This document shows, piece by piece, positions 24,152 to 31,921 of a stretch of 64,000 nt of DNA. A model generated the notes under the pieces. That model was not told the origin of the DNA and searched no databases. It was given only the letters and a program-made list of their open reading frames with translations. Position 1 is the first letter of the stretch; every line of letters begins with the position of its first letter. Origin of the DNA: JBMYTN01 sp049604415 (lineage in GTDB: Bacteria; Pseudomonadota; Alphaproteobacteria; Rhodospirillales; Rhodospirillaceae); assembly GCA_049604415.1 (NCBI GenBank), contig JBMYTN010000020.1, positions 1 to 64,000 of the forward strand. Reading direction: 5' to 3'. Position numbers and translations under genes: made by a program.

Positions 24152-25678
24152 CTATTTCCAGATCGGTTTGCCCGATCCCGGCAGGCCATATTCAGCCCAT
24201 TTGCGCGAGACCTTGTCGATGACGTCCTGGTCCATCTCGATCTTGCGGCCCCATTCCCGATGGGTTTCCGGCGGCATTTTGTCCGTCGCATCCAGGCCGA
24301 TCTTGCCGCCCAAGCCGCTTTCCGGGCTGGCGAAGTCCAGATAGTCAATCGGGGTGCGCTCGACCAAGGTCAGGTCGCGGACCGGGTCCATCCGGGTGGA
24401 GATCGCCCACATCACGTCCTTCCAATCCCGGGCGTTGATGTCGTCATCCACCACAATGACGAATTTGGTGTACATAAACTGGCGTAGGAAGGACCAGACG
24501 CCCATCATCACCCGCTTGGCATGGCCGGGATAGGCCTTGCGCATGGACACCACGGCAATGCGGTAGCTGCAGCCCTCCGGCGGCAGCCAGAAATCGACGA
24601 TTTCCGGGAATTGCTGGGTCAAAAGCGGAATAAAGACCTCGTTTAAGCCCTCGCCGAGCACGCTGGGCTCATCGGGCGGGCGTCCGGTGAAGGTGGACAG
24701 ATACAGCGGCGATTGGCGCATGGTGATCGCCGAGATCTGGAACACCGGGAAGCTTTCCACGGAGTTATAATAGCCGGTGTGATCGCCATAGGGGCCTTCA
24801 TCGCCGAATTCGTCCAGCAGCACATGGCCCTCCAGCACGATCTCGGCCTGGGCCGGGACCTTCAGCGGCACGGACACGCAATCCACCAGCTCGACCTTCT
24901 TGCCCCGCAGCAGGCCGCCGAATTGATATTCCGACAGGGTGTCGGGCACCGGGGTGACGGCGGCCAGGATGGTGCCCGGATCGGCCCCAATGACGGCGGC
25001 GGCGGGCAAGGGCTCGGCCTTTTCCTTGGCCCAGCGCCGGTAATGCTGCGCCCCGCCGCGATGTTTCAGCCAGCGCATCAGGGTCCGGTCCTTGCCCAGC
25101 ACCTGCATGCGATAAATGCCCAGATTGAAGCCGTCTTCTTTTTTGCTGCTTGGGCCTTGCGTGACCACCAGGGGCCAAGTGATCAGCGGGGCCGGTTCGC
25201 CGGGCCAGCAGCTTTGCACCGGGATCCGGCCCAGATCGATGTCCTCGCCTTGCAGCACCACCTCCTGGCAGGGCGCGCTGCGCCGCCCGACGGTTTTCGG
25301 CTTCATGGCCATAACGGTTTTGAGCAGCGGGAACATTTCGACGGCGTCGCGCCAGCCGCCCGGCGGTTCCGGTTGCTTCAGGAAGGCCAGGGTCTCGCCA
25401 ACGGCGCGCAATTCGTCGGGTGTCCGGCCCATGCCCCAAGCGACCCGCTCCACGGTGCCGAACAGATTGACCAGCACCGGCATATCCGGCGTGGACCGGC
25501 CCGGGCGCTGGACATTTTCGAACAGAACCGCCGGTCCGCCTTCCGCCAGCAAGCGGGTTTGGATCTCGGTCATTTCCAGCTCGGGCGAAACTGGGGTCTT
25601 GACCCGGACCAATCGACCCTCACGTTCTAAATGGGCCATAAAATCGCGCAAAGACTCAAAAGATTTGGGAGCTGCCAT
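24152..25678 (-). CDS. ubiD: UbiD-type decarboxylase for ubiquinone synthesis
   Basis: A 508-residue prenylated-FMN-dependent decarboxylase that removes the carboxyl group of 3-polyprenyl-4-hydroxybenzoate. Seen are PVSPELEMTEIQTRLLAEGG near the start, ISAITMRQSPLYLSTFTGRP, VVVDDDINARDWKDVMWA and RTPIDYLDFASPESGLGG, typical of UbiD. The partner UbiX is not in the window; ubiA is at 42.8 kb. Length fits the family. It lies just upstream of pmbA with a 115-base gap. Confidence 0.95.
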   Translation of the reverse strand: MAAPKSFESLRDFMAHLEREGRLVRVKTPVSPELEMTEIQTRLLAEGGPAVLFENVQRPGRSTPDMPVLVNLFGTVERVAWGMGRTPDELRAVGETLAFLKQPEPPGGWRDAVEMFPLLKTVMAMKPKTVGRRSAPCQEVVLQGEDIDLGRIPVQSCWPGEPAPLITWPLVVTQGPSSKKEDGFNLGIYRMQVLGKDRTLMRWLKHRGGAQHYRRWAKEKAEPLPAAAVIGADPGTILAAVTPVPDTLSEYQFGGLLRGKKVELVDCVSVPLKVPAQAEIVLEGHVLLDEFGDEGPYGDHTGYYNSVESFPVFQISAITMRQSPLYLSTFTGRPPDEPSVLGEGLNEVFIPLLTQQFPEIVDFWLPPEGCSYRIAVVSMRKAYPGHAKRVMMGVWSFLRQFMYTKFVIVVDDDINARDWKDVMWAISTRMDPVRDLTLVERTPIDYLDFASPESGLGGKIGLDATDKMPPETHREWGRKIEMDQDVIDKVSRKWAEYGLPGSGKPIWK

Positions 25679-25814
25679 TGGGAACCGTGTTGTCTCAACT
25701 AGAAGCGGGGATAGACCCTTTCTTAATTAACGCCGGAACGGCTATTCCTCTACCCAAATCGGCTGGTACAATCGCGATATCGTGGAAACCTTCGGCACTG
25801 CGCTGGAGCCGTCA

Positions 25815-27770
25815 ATGAACAAACATCTTCCATCCGCCCTCGGGGCTGCTGATCTCGAGGCCCTCTCCCAGGTGATGAGCGAGGCCGGAGCCTTCCCGGC
25901 CCGGGCGTCGTCCTGGCGTGGTTCGGGGCTGTATAACCGCACCCCGTCGCCGTCTGAGGCCCCGGTCGTGCCGCAACGCTCCGATAGCCGGGAGCCAGAG
26001 GATCCGGATGCCGCCGCTAAGGCCGCCGATGCTCTGGAGCATCAGCATTTGCAGCGGCTGATCGAGGCCGGGATCAACCTGTCCTCCGAACGCGACCATG
26101 ATCGGCTGGTGGAAAAGATCCTGCTGGAGGCGAAATCGCTGACCAATGCGGATGGCGGGACCTTGTATCTGCGCTCTGAAGATGAGCGCACCCTGGTGTT
26201 CAAGATCGTCCGCAATGACTCGCTTGGCATTATGCTGGGCGGCACGACGGGTAAGGAAATCCCGTTCCCGCCTTTGTCGATCTATGACCCGGAAACCGGC
26301 GAGCCGAATTACCACAATGTCTGCACCGCCTCGGCGCTGGATGGCCGGACCATCAACATCCCCGATGCCTATCAGGCCGAGGAATATGACTTCGCGGGCA
26401 CCAAGCGGTTTGACGAGACCACAGGCTATCGCTCGCAATCCTTCCTGACCATCCCGCTGCGCAATCACAAAAACGAGGTGATGGGCGTTCTGCAGTTGAT
26501 CAATGCGCGGACCGAGAAGGGCGAGGTGATCGCCTTCGAGCTGCAGCTGCAAAAGATGATCGAGGCCCTGGCCAGCCAGGCCGCCATCGCCTTGGACAAC
26601 CAGGTTTTGATCGCCGCCCAGCAAGCCTTGTTGGACAGCATGGTCAAGGTTTTGGCGTCCGCGATTGACGCCAAATCGCCCTATACCAGCGGCCATTGCG
26701 AGCGGGTTCCGGCGCTGGCGAAAATGATCGCCGAGAAAATGTGCGCGGTTCAAGAAGGTCCCTTCGCCCAGTTCGATTTGGGCGAGGAGGAGTGGTATGA
26801 GCTGCATGTGGCGGCCTATCTGCATGACTGCGGCAAGGTCACCACACCGGAATATGTCATGGACAAGCCGACCAAGCTGGAGGTGATCAACAACCGGATC
26901 CACGAAATCCGCACCCGCTTTGAGGTGCTGCGCCGGGATGCGGAGATCGCCTATTGGAAGGGCGTGGCCGAGGGCGCAACGCCGGAACCGGAGTTGAAAG
27001 CAGCCTTTGAGGACACCTGCAAAGCCCTGGATGACGAATTCGCCTTTGTTGCCGAGTGCAATATTGGTGGCGAGTTCATGCGCGATGAGCTGAAGGATCG
27101 GGTCTGCGAAATTGGCAAGCGCACCTTCACCCGCTATTTCGACCGCTCCCTGGGTCTGTCCTGGGAGGAAACCAAGCGGCTGGAGAACAACCCGCCGCCG
27201 CCTGCGCCGGTGGTGGAAACCCTGCTGCAGGACCGCGAGGACCATAAGACCGACCGCTATAATTTCGGCGAGGCCTATAATCTCTGCATCACCCGGGGCA
27301 CGATTTCCGATGAGGAACGCCGGACCATCAACGACCATATCGTTGAGACTCAGAAGATGCTCGAGGAGATGCCCTTCCCGAAAAACCTGAAGCGCGTGCC
27401 GGCCATTGCGGGCAACCACCATGAGAAAATGGATGGATCGGGCTATCCCAACGGGATTCTCGGCAAAGACATGGGCGATCTGGAGCGGATGATGGCCATT
27501 GCCGATGTCTTTGAGGCCCTAACAGCGGCGGATCGGCCCTATAAAACGCCGAAAACCCTAACCGAGAGCATCCGAATCCTGTCCTTTATGGTCAAAGACG
27601 GCCATTTGGACCCGGATATCTATGATTTGTTCCTGCGCAGCGGCGTTTATCAGGACTATGCCGACACCTTCTTGCTGCCTGAGCAGATGGACGAGGTTGA
27701 TCTGGACAGCTTCCTGGGCATCCGGCCTAAGGTCGATCCGCCCTGGCAAACCGCCGAGGCCGATGCATAG
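25815..27770 (+). CDS. GAF-HD-GYP signalling protein with long insert
   Basis: A 651-residue protein. A GAF domain spans about residues 75-260 (RDHDRLVEKILLEAKSLTNA onward). The HD domain has SGHCERVPALAK and HDCGK at about residue 337, and NHHEKMDGSGYPNGI at about 535, which is the GYP part. HD-GYP proteins break down c-di-GMP. The two motifs are some 198 residues apart, over 100 more than usual, with an inserted helical stretch after HDCGK. I chose the ATG at 25815, six bases after GGAG; a GTG at 25782 is possible. It is 12 bases ahead of the asparaginase gene. Confidence 0.88.
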   Translation: MNKHLPSALGAADLEALSQVMSEAGAFPARASSWRGSGLYNRTPSPSEAPVVPQRSDSREPEDPDAAAKAADALEHQHLQRLIEAGINLSSERDHDRLVEKILLEAKSLTNADGGTLYLRSEDERTLVFKIVRNDSLGIMLGGTTGKEIPFPPLSIYDPETGEPNYHNVCTASALDGRTINIPDAYQAEEYDFAGTKRFDETTGYRSQSFLTIPLRNHKNEVMGVLQLINARTEKGEVIAFELQLQKMIEALASQAAIALDNQVLIAAQQALLDSMVKVLASAIDAKSPYTSGHCERVPALAKMIAEKMCAVQEGPFAQFDLGEEEWYELHVAAYLHDCGKVTTPEYVMDKPTKLEVINNRIHEIRTRFEVLRRDAEIAYWKGVAEGATPEPELKAAFEDTCKALDDEFAFVAECNIGGEFMRDELKDRVCEIGKRTFTRYFDRSLGLSWEETKRLENNPPPPAPVVETLLQDREDHKTDRYNFGEAYNLCITRGTISDEERRTINDHIVETQKMLEEMPFPKNLKRVPAIAGNHHEKMDGSGYPNGILGKDMGDLERMMAIADVFEALTAADRPYKTPKTLTESIRILSFMVKDGHLDPDIYDLFLRSGVYQDYADTFLLPEQMDEVDLDSFLGIRPKVDPPWQTAEADA

Positions 27771-27782
27771 GGGCCTTTCGTC

Positions 27783-28862
27783 GTGAAGCTCTGCGTGCTG
27801 CATACCGGCGGGACCATCGTCATGGAGTTGGTCTCCGACGGCCAGGGCGGGCAGATGTATGCGCCGCCCAGCAGCCCTGATGTGCTCCGCGCCATGGTGC
27901 CGGAATTGTTTGGCGGCGAAGACAGCGTCGATCTGGTCCTGGTGATGAACCGGGATTCCAGCAATGTCAGCCCGGCGGACTGGTCGACCATTGCGGCGGC
28001 CATTGCCGAACGCTTAGACGCCTATGACGGCTTTATCATCGCCCATGGCACCGACACCCTGGCCTATACCGCCACGGCGCTGGCGCTGGCTTTGGGGCCG
28101 GATCTGCCGGTGCCGGTGGTGGTGACCGGGGCGATGACCACGCCAGACATTCTCCATGGCGATGGCCGGATCAATCTTCTGCGGGCCGCTGCCGTGGCCC
28201 GGTCGGATCTGGCGGAGGTCGCCGTGGTTTTCGGCGATGCGATCCTGCGCGGGGCGCGGACCGTGAAGCTCTATGGTGACCGTTACAGCGCCTTTGACAG
28301 CCCTGGGGTTGCCCCGCTGGGCTCCGTGAAAGGTCCGGTCACATTGGCCGCCCATGCCCGGCGGCGCGGTCATGTCAGTGCGGGCACAGGCTGGGCCTCG
28401 CCCGGGATGGGCTTTGCGCCAGCGGTGATCCATTTGCCTGTGGTGCCGGGCACGCCGCCCGCTGCGGTGTCCGCCCTCACGGCGCTCCCGGGTCTGCGTG
28501 GCCTGGTGATCGAGGGCTTTGGCAAAGGCAATCTGCCCGGCGAGGGCGCGGTCTCGGTGGTTGAGCCCATCGAAGCGGCCTTGGAGGCCGGAATTGCCGT
28601 GGTGGTGATCGGTCCCTTTGCCGATGGCGCGACCTTGGATGGCCCCTATGAGCCTGCGGTGCGGGTGCGACAAGCTGGCGCGATCATGGTCGATAGCATG
28701 ACCAAGCCGGGGGCTCTGGTGAAACTGCGCTGGGCCCTGGCCCGGGCCGATGCGGCGCTGGGCGCAGAGGCCGATCCGCAAGCGGTTTTGGTCCGGATCC
28801 GCAGCGATATGGCGCGCAATATGGTCGGCGAGCTGGGCAGTGACCCGGGGTTTCCGGGATAG
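27783..28862 (+). CDS. Asparaginase of the L-asparaginase I type
   Basis: A 359-residue asparaginase or glutaminase-asparaginase family member. The first catalytic Thr lies in HTGGTIVME at residues 7-15, and AHGTDTLAYTA at about 89 holds the second Thr-Asp pair. GAMTTPDILHGDGR and FGKGNLPG also match. No signal peptide is present, so it is cytoplasmic. Start GTG at 27783, close behind the HD-GYP gene, suggesting one transcript. Confidence 0.9.
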   Translation: MKLCVLHTGGTIVMELVSDGQGGQMYAPPSSPDVLRAMVPELFGGEDSVDLVLVMNRDSSNVSPADWSTIAAAIAERLDAYDGFIIAHGTDTLAYTATALALALGPDLPVPVVVTGAMTTPDILHGDGRINLLRAAAVARSDLAEVAVVFGDAILRGARTVKLYGDRYSAFDSPGVAPLGSVKGPVTLAAHARRRGHVSAGTGWASPGMGFAPAVIHLPVVPGTPPAAVSALTALPGLRGLVIEGFGKGNLPGEGAVSVVEPIEAALEAGIAVVVIGPFADGATLDGPYEPAVRVRQAGAIMVDSMTKPGALVKLRWALARADAALGAEADPQAVLVRIRSDMARNMVGELGSDPGFPG

Positions 28863-28889
28863 GGTTTTTGCGCGTTCTCCCGGGTCCGC

Positions 28890-28919
28890 TTGACAAACGG
28901 AAAGGGATCTTCGCACTAT
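28890..28919 (+). promoter_or_regulatory. Candidate promoter of the ParD-like gene
   Basis: TTGACA at 28890-28895 is followed 18 bases later by CACTAT, and by AAGGA at 28932 before the ATG at 28944. The -35 box is a perfect match; the -10 box is weak. Confidence 0.4.
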
Positions 28920-28943
28920 TCTCTACCGCAGAAGGATAACGCG

Positions 28944-29240
28944 ATGGCTGAAAGCATCACTGTCACGCTGCCGAGCAGCCTCCAGGACTTTGTCAGAACC
29001 CAAACCAGTGGTGACGGAAAATACGACGACACCGGTGACTATATTCGTGACCTGATCCGCCGGGATTATGAGCGGGCGGAGTCTCTGAAATGGGAGCGAT
29101 TGCAAAGCCTCTTGCAGCCTGGATTAAGTGCCCCGGAGGCGGATTTCCAACCGGTCGACCGGGCGGCTTCCCAATGTATTAACAAACACGAGAAAGAGCG
29201 GCGTAGCGCGTTGGTTATTCTTGCTTCTCCTCATTGCTAA
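28944..29240 (+). CDS. ParD-like ribbon-helix-helix antitoxin, orphan
   Basis: A 98-residue protein whose first 50 residues match the ParD ribbon-helix-helix pattern: ESITVTLPSSLQDFVRTQ for the strand and first helix, then DDTGDYIRDLIRRDYERAE. ParD binds its own promoter and neutralises a ParE RNase or gyrase toxin. No ParE-like frame follows; 134 bases later a methyltransferase starts. The last 30 residues do not look like a usual ParD toxin-binding tail. It may be a remnant at the edge of the defence island. Confidence 0.8.
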   Translation: MAESITVTLPSSLQDFVRTQTSGDGKYDDTGDYIRDLIRRDYERAESLKWERLQSLLQPGLSAPEADFQPVDRAASQCINKHEKERRSALVILASPHC

Positions 29241-29374
29241 GCTTTTTTACGCCAGATCGGTAATGTCTGGCATGGGGTGAATTCAAATGAATAGTGACTG
29301 TTCAAAATGTTCTACCTTGCTCCTCATTTTACAGATACATTTTGCGCTATTATTATCAAATTAAACATTGAGTA

Positions 29375-31180
29375 ATGCTCATGAACGAGTTCTTTAATTA
29401 CATTCGAAGAAATAGATCCGCAATTATTGAACGGTTCGGAAAACCGCTAAAATTTTCTTTGGAGTTGGCGAATAACCCTGCCGAAATAGATTTACCTCAT
29501 GATGTGCTCTATGATTTTCAGAGTTTTAACGCAGTTGAGCGCGACTACGCAGTCTCGAGCGCTTATGCTTTGCTGATGGGCGCTGAGCAGCGCAAAGCTC
29601 TGTCGGCATTCTTTACGCCGCCCAGCTTGTCAAACGCAGTCCTCGACGCAGCTTGCAGGTTCATCGCAGAGGATGGCGGACCACGGGTACTTGACCCCTC
29701 GTGCGGCGGAGGGGCGTTCGTGACACTCATGGCCCGGCGCATGATCGAGTTGAGACGCAAGCAAGGCATATCGACCCAGAATGCCTGTAAAGCGGTGCTT
29801 GCGGATATACGGGGTATTGAAATCGAACCGGGACTCGCGGAGCTGTCTGAGACATTGCTCCAGAACATGCTTCGCAGGGAGTTTGGCTTCGAACAACCGG
29901 GGCCGTTGAGAACAGTTCAATGCGCGGACGCGCTAGCTACCTCCATTCCCGAAAAATTCGACCTTGTGATCGGCAACCCACCATATGGGAAGGTCTTCAG
30001 CCGTATTGGCAACGAAATACTCGAAGCTTCGGGTCGTGCAAATCTCGGCGGACACACAAACCTCTATTCCTTGTTCCTCTTGCGCAGTCTCGATTGGTTG
30101 AAACCGGGCGGCGGTTTGGTGTTTATCTTGCCGACGAGCTTCGTCGCAGGTCCATACTTCGCCGGGCTGCGCGACGAAGTATTTCGCCGGGCTTACGTTG
30201 AGCGGATTGATCTGCACGAGCAGCGCGAGAACCTGTTTCTGGGTGCTGTCCAGGACATATGCATGTTAGTGCTCCGCCGCCGCAGAGAAACCGAGAACCC
30301 AGTCGCCGAGCCATTTCATTGCTATGACCTCGGTTACGTGGACGCTGCCGGAGAGCGAACGCACCGGGGAACCGGACTGGCGAGATGTGCGGGTGAACCA
30401 TGGACGCTTCCGGTGGCACGAGAAGTTCAGGTCTTTACCGCGAGGACCGATGATAAGGCAGCTAGCGAGGGGCAAACGTTCACCCTTTCGGACTTTGGAT
30501 ACAGGGTTCGCGTGGGGAAGGTCGTTCCGACACGCGAACGCGAACGGCTTCTGCCAGAGAGGCAAAAAGGTGCGATGCCCTTGCTCTGGGCATCCGCAAT
30601 ACGGCCAGACGGGAATTTCGATTTCGAGGCCGCCGGCCGGTTGGGGAATGCGCTCTGGTATAAACCCCGAAAAAGCGACAGTACTGTTTATGCTTCGAAA
30701 AGGCCCTCAGTCATCGTACAGCGCACAAGTAATCGGGATCAGAACAGACGGTTAAATGCAGCGGTGGTGCCAAAGAAGTTTCGTGATAAGTTTGCCAACG
30801 GTTTTCTCGCTGAGAACCATGTAATCCTCATTGAAGCGCTATCGGAGCGACCGTCCCTCTCGCCCTCAATGCTGGTGAAGCTGCTCAATGCGGGTGTTAC
30901 AAACGAACGTTTTTCGGCAGTATCAGGAAGTTTCAGCGTTTCAGCGAAACTCTTGCAGAGACTCGCTCTGCCTGACCCAGAATCAATCAAGGCAATCCAA
31001 TCCGGCGCTTTTGAGCATGGGTTACGCCTGCTGTTCGAAAACCTTGGCGAAGTGCTTGTGCAAAACAAGGCCTCAGATACGCCGCGCCGCCCGAATAACA
31101 GCGTCAATGAGCTTGGCGACCTGGACCGTAGCGGTGCCGTCGATGAGAACTCCGGCCTCAAGGGACGTACCGTCGCCTGA
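29375..31180 (+). CDS. N6-adenine DNA methyltransferase (DISARM-linked)
   Basis: A 601-residue DNA methyltransferase. SAM motif I is LDPSCGGGAFVTLMA near residue 106 and the catalytic motif IV is VIGNPPYGKVF near 201, so it modifies adenine at N6. Residues 330-560 likely hold the target-recognition part. It starts at ATG 29375 (a second ATG is six bases on) in an AT-rich stretch. It is convergent with the DISARM operon. Class 1 DISARM uses an adenine methyltransferase (DrmMI), so this is its likely self-protection enzyme. It lacks a clear nuclease domain. Its 3' end overlaps antisense with the broken tail of drmC. Confidence 0.88.
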   Translation: MLMNEFFNYIRRNRSAIIERFGKPLKFSLELANNPAEIDLPHDVLYDFQSFNAVERDYAVSSAYALLMGAEQRKALSAFFTPPSLSNAVLDAACRFIAEDGGPRVLDPSCGGGAFVTLMARRMIELRRKQGISTQNACKAVLADIRGIEIEPGLAELSETLLQNMLRREFGFEQPGPLRTVQCADALATSIPEKFDLVIGNPPYGKVFSRIGNEILEASGRANLGGHTNLYSLFLLRSLDWLKPGGGLVFILPTSFVAGPYFAGLRDEVFRRAYVERIDLHEQRENLFLGAVQDICMLVLRRRRETENPVAEPFHCYDLGYVDAAGERTHRGTGLARCAGEPWTLPVAREVQVFTARTDDKAASEGQTFTLSDFGYRVRVGKVVPTRERERLLPERQKGAMPLLWASAIRPDGNFDFEAAGRLGNALWYKPRKSDSTVYASKRPSVIVQRTSNRDQNRRLNAAVVPKKFRDKFANGFLAENHVILIEALSERPSLSPSMLVKLLNAGVTNERFSAVSGSFSVSAKLLQRLALPDPESIKAIQSGAFEHGLRLLFENLGEVLVQNKASDTPRRPNNSVNELGDLDRSGAVDENSGLKGRTVA

Positions 31181-31921
31181 TCCGAGGAAATTCGCTGAAC
31201 CGACTTAGCCCAGGCAACTATCTGCAAGAACGATTTTGGCGTGAAATGTTTCGAGCGCCAGCGATCTGGTGCCTGAGCTGTGAGGAAGGTGATAGTCACA
31301 GACTTCTATTGCCTGCGCCCGCAGCCATTCGGCATGGTGCACTGACAATTCGACGGCATAACGATCCTCATCGCGAAGTATGAGATCTTTTCTGGGAGCG
31401 TGCGAAGCGTTGAACACGCTGCGGAGCCACCCGAAACCGAAACTGTCGACAAACGGCGACATTATTACGAGGCGCTCAGCAGCAGTTTGGGCAATCCTAA
31501 GCATTGCAGTCGACATTGGTAGGTAGCCGCCGGGCCGTGAGGGGGTGTCTGGCAGTGTTTCCGCGAGATAGCTCGGGGCCATCGGCATTGTGACGACAAA
31601 TTCCAGTTGCGGAAACTGGTGCTTGATACGGCGAAACTGTTCAGCGCCACGTAAGAGGGTCGCGAGCCGAAGCAACTCATTTCTGTCAAGCTCTGTATTC
31701 CATTCATCTCCGTCCTCGGAGCGAGTGCATATCGAGGCGGCTTCGAGTCCGCAAAGTATTGGGATGGCGTCTCCCGTAGTGAGGGCGGTTCTGGATGCGC
31801 TACAGATTTGGTCAGTTCGCCAAATACCCCCTCCAAGCCGTGCAAGACCTTCAAGTAGCTGTGCTGCACTACCCGGCCATGGGGAGGAGCAGCGTACAAC
31901 TTCGGCGTCGTCCGCCATCAT
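31073..31921 (-). pseudogene. drmC: DrmC-like phospholipase D protein, stop codon in active site
   Basis: The intact part (31205-31921) codes 238 residues and ends FHAKIVLADSCLG followed by TAA. Past the stop, the same frame continues VGSANFLGSGDGTSLEAGVL and on for 43 residues to a TGA at 31073-31075. Joined, this is the phospholipase D signature H-x-K-x4-D...G-S-x-N, with the TAA most simply arising from a Tyr codon. The ATG at 31921 overlaps the drmB stop by four bases. DrmC proteins are the PLD-fold members of DISARM. Options are a true nonsense mutation, a sequencing error or read-through. The tail overlaps the methyltransferase gene by 108 bases. Confidence 0.85.

Noticed and set aside
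25812..27422. 536-codon minus-strand frame opposite the HD-GYP gene
   Set aside because: Antisense shadow of a gene with clear GAF and HD-GYP motifs.
29241..29374. A ParE toxin gene after the ParD-like gene
   Set aside because: All frames in this AT-rich gap are closed by stops within a few codons.
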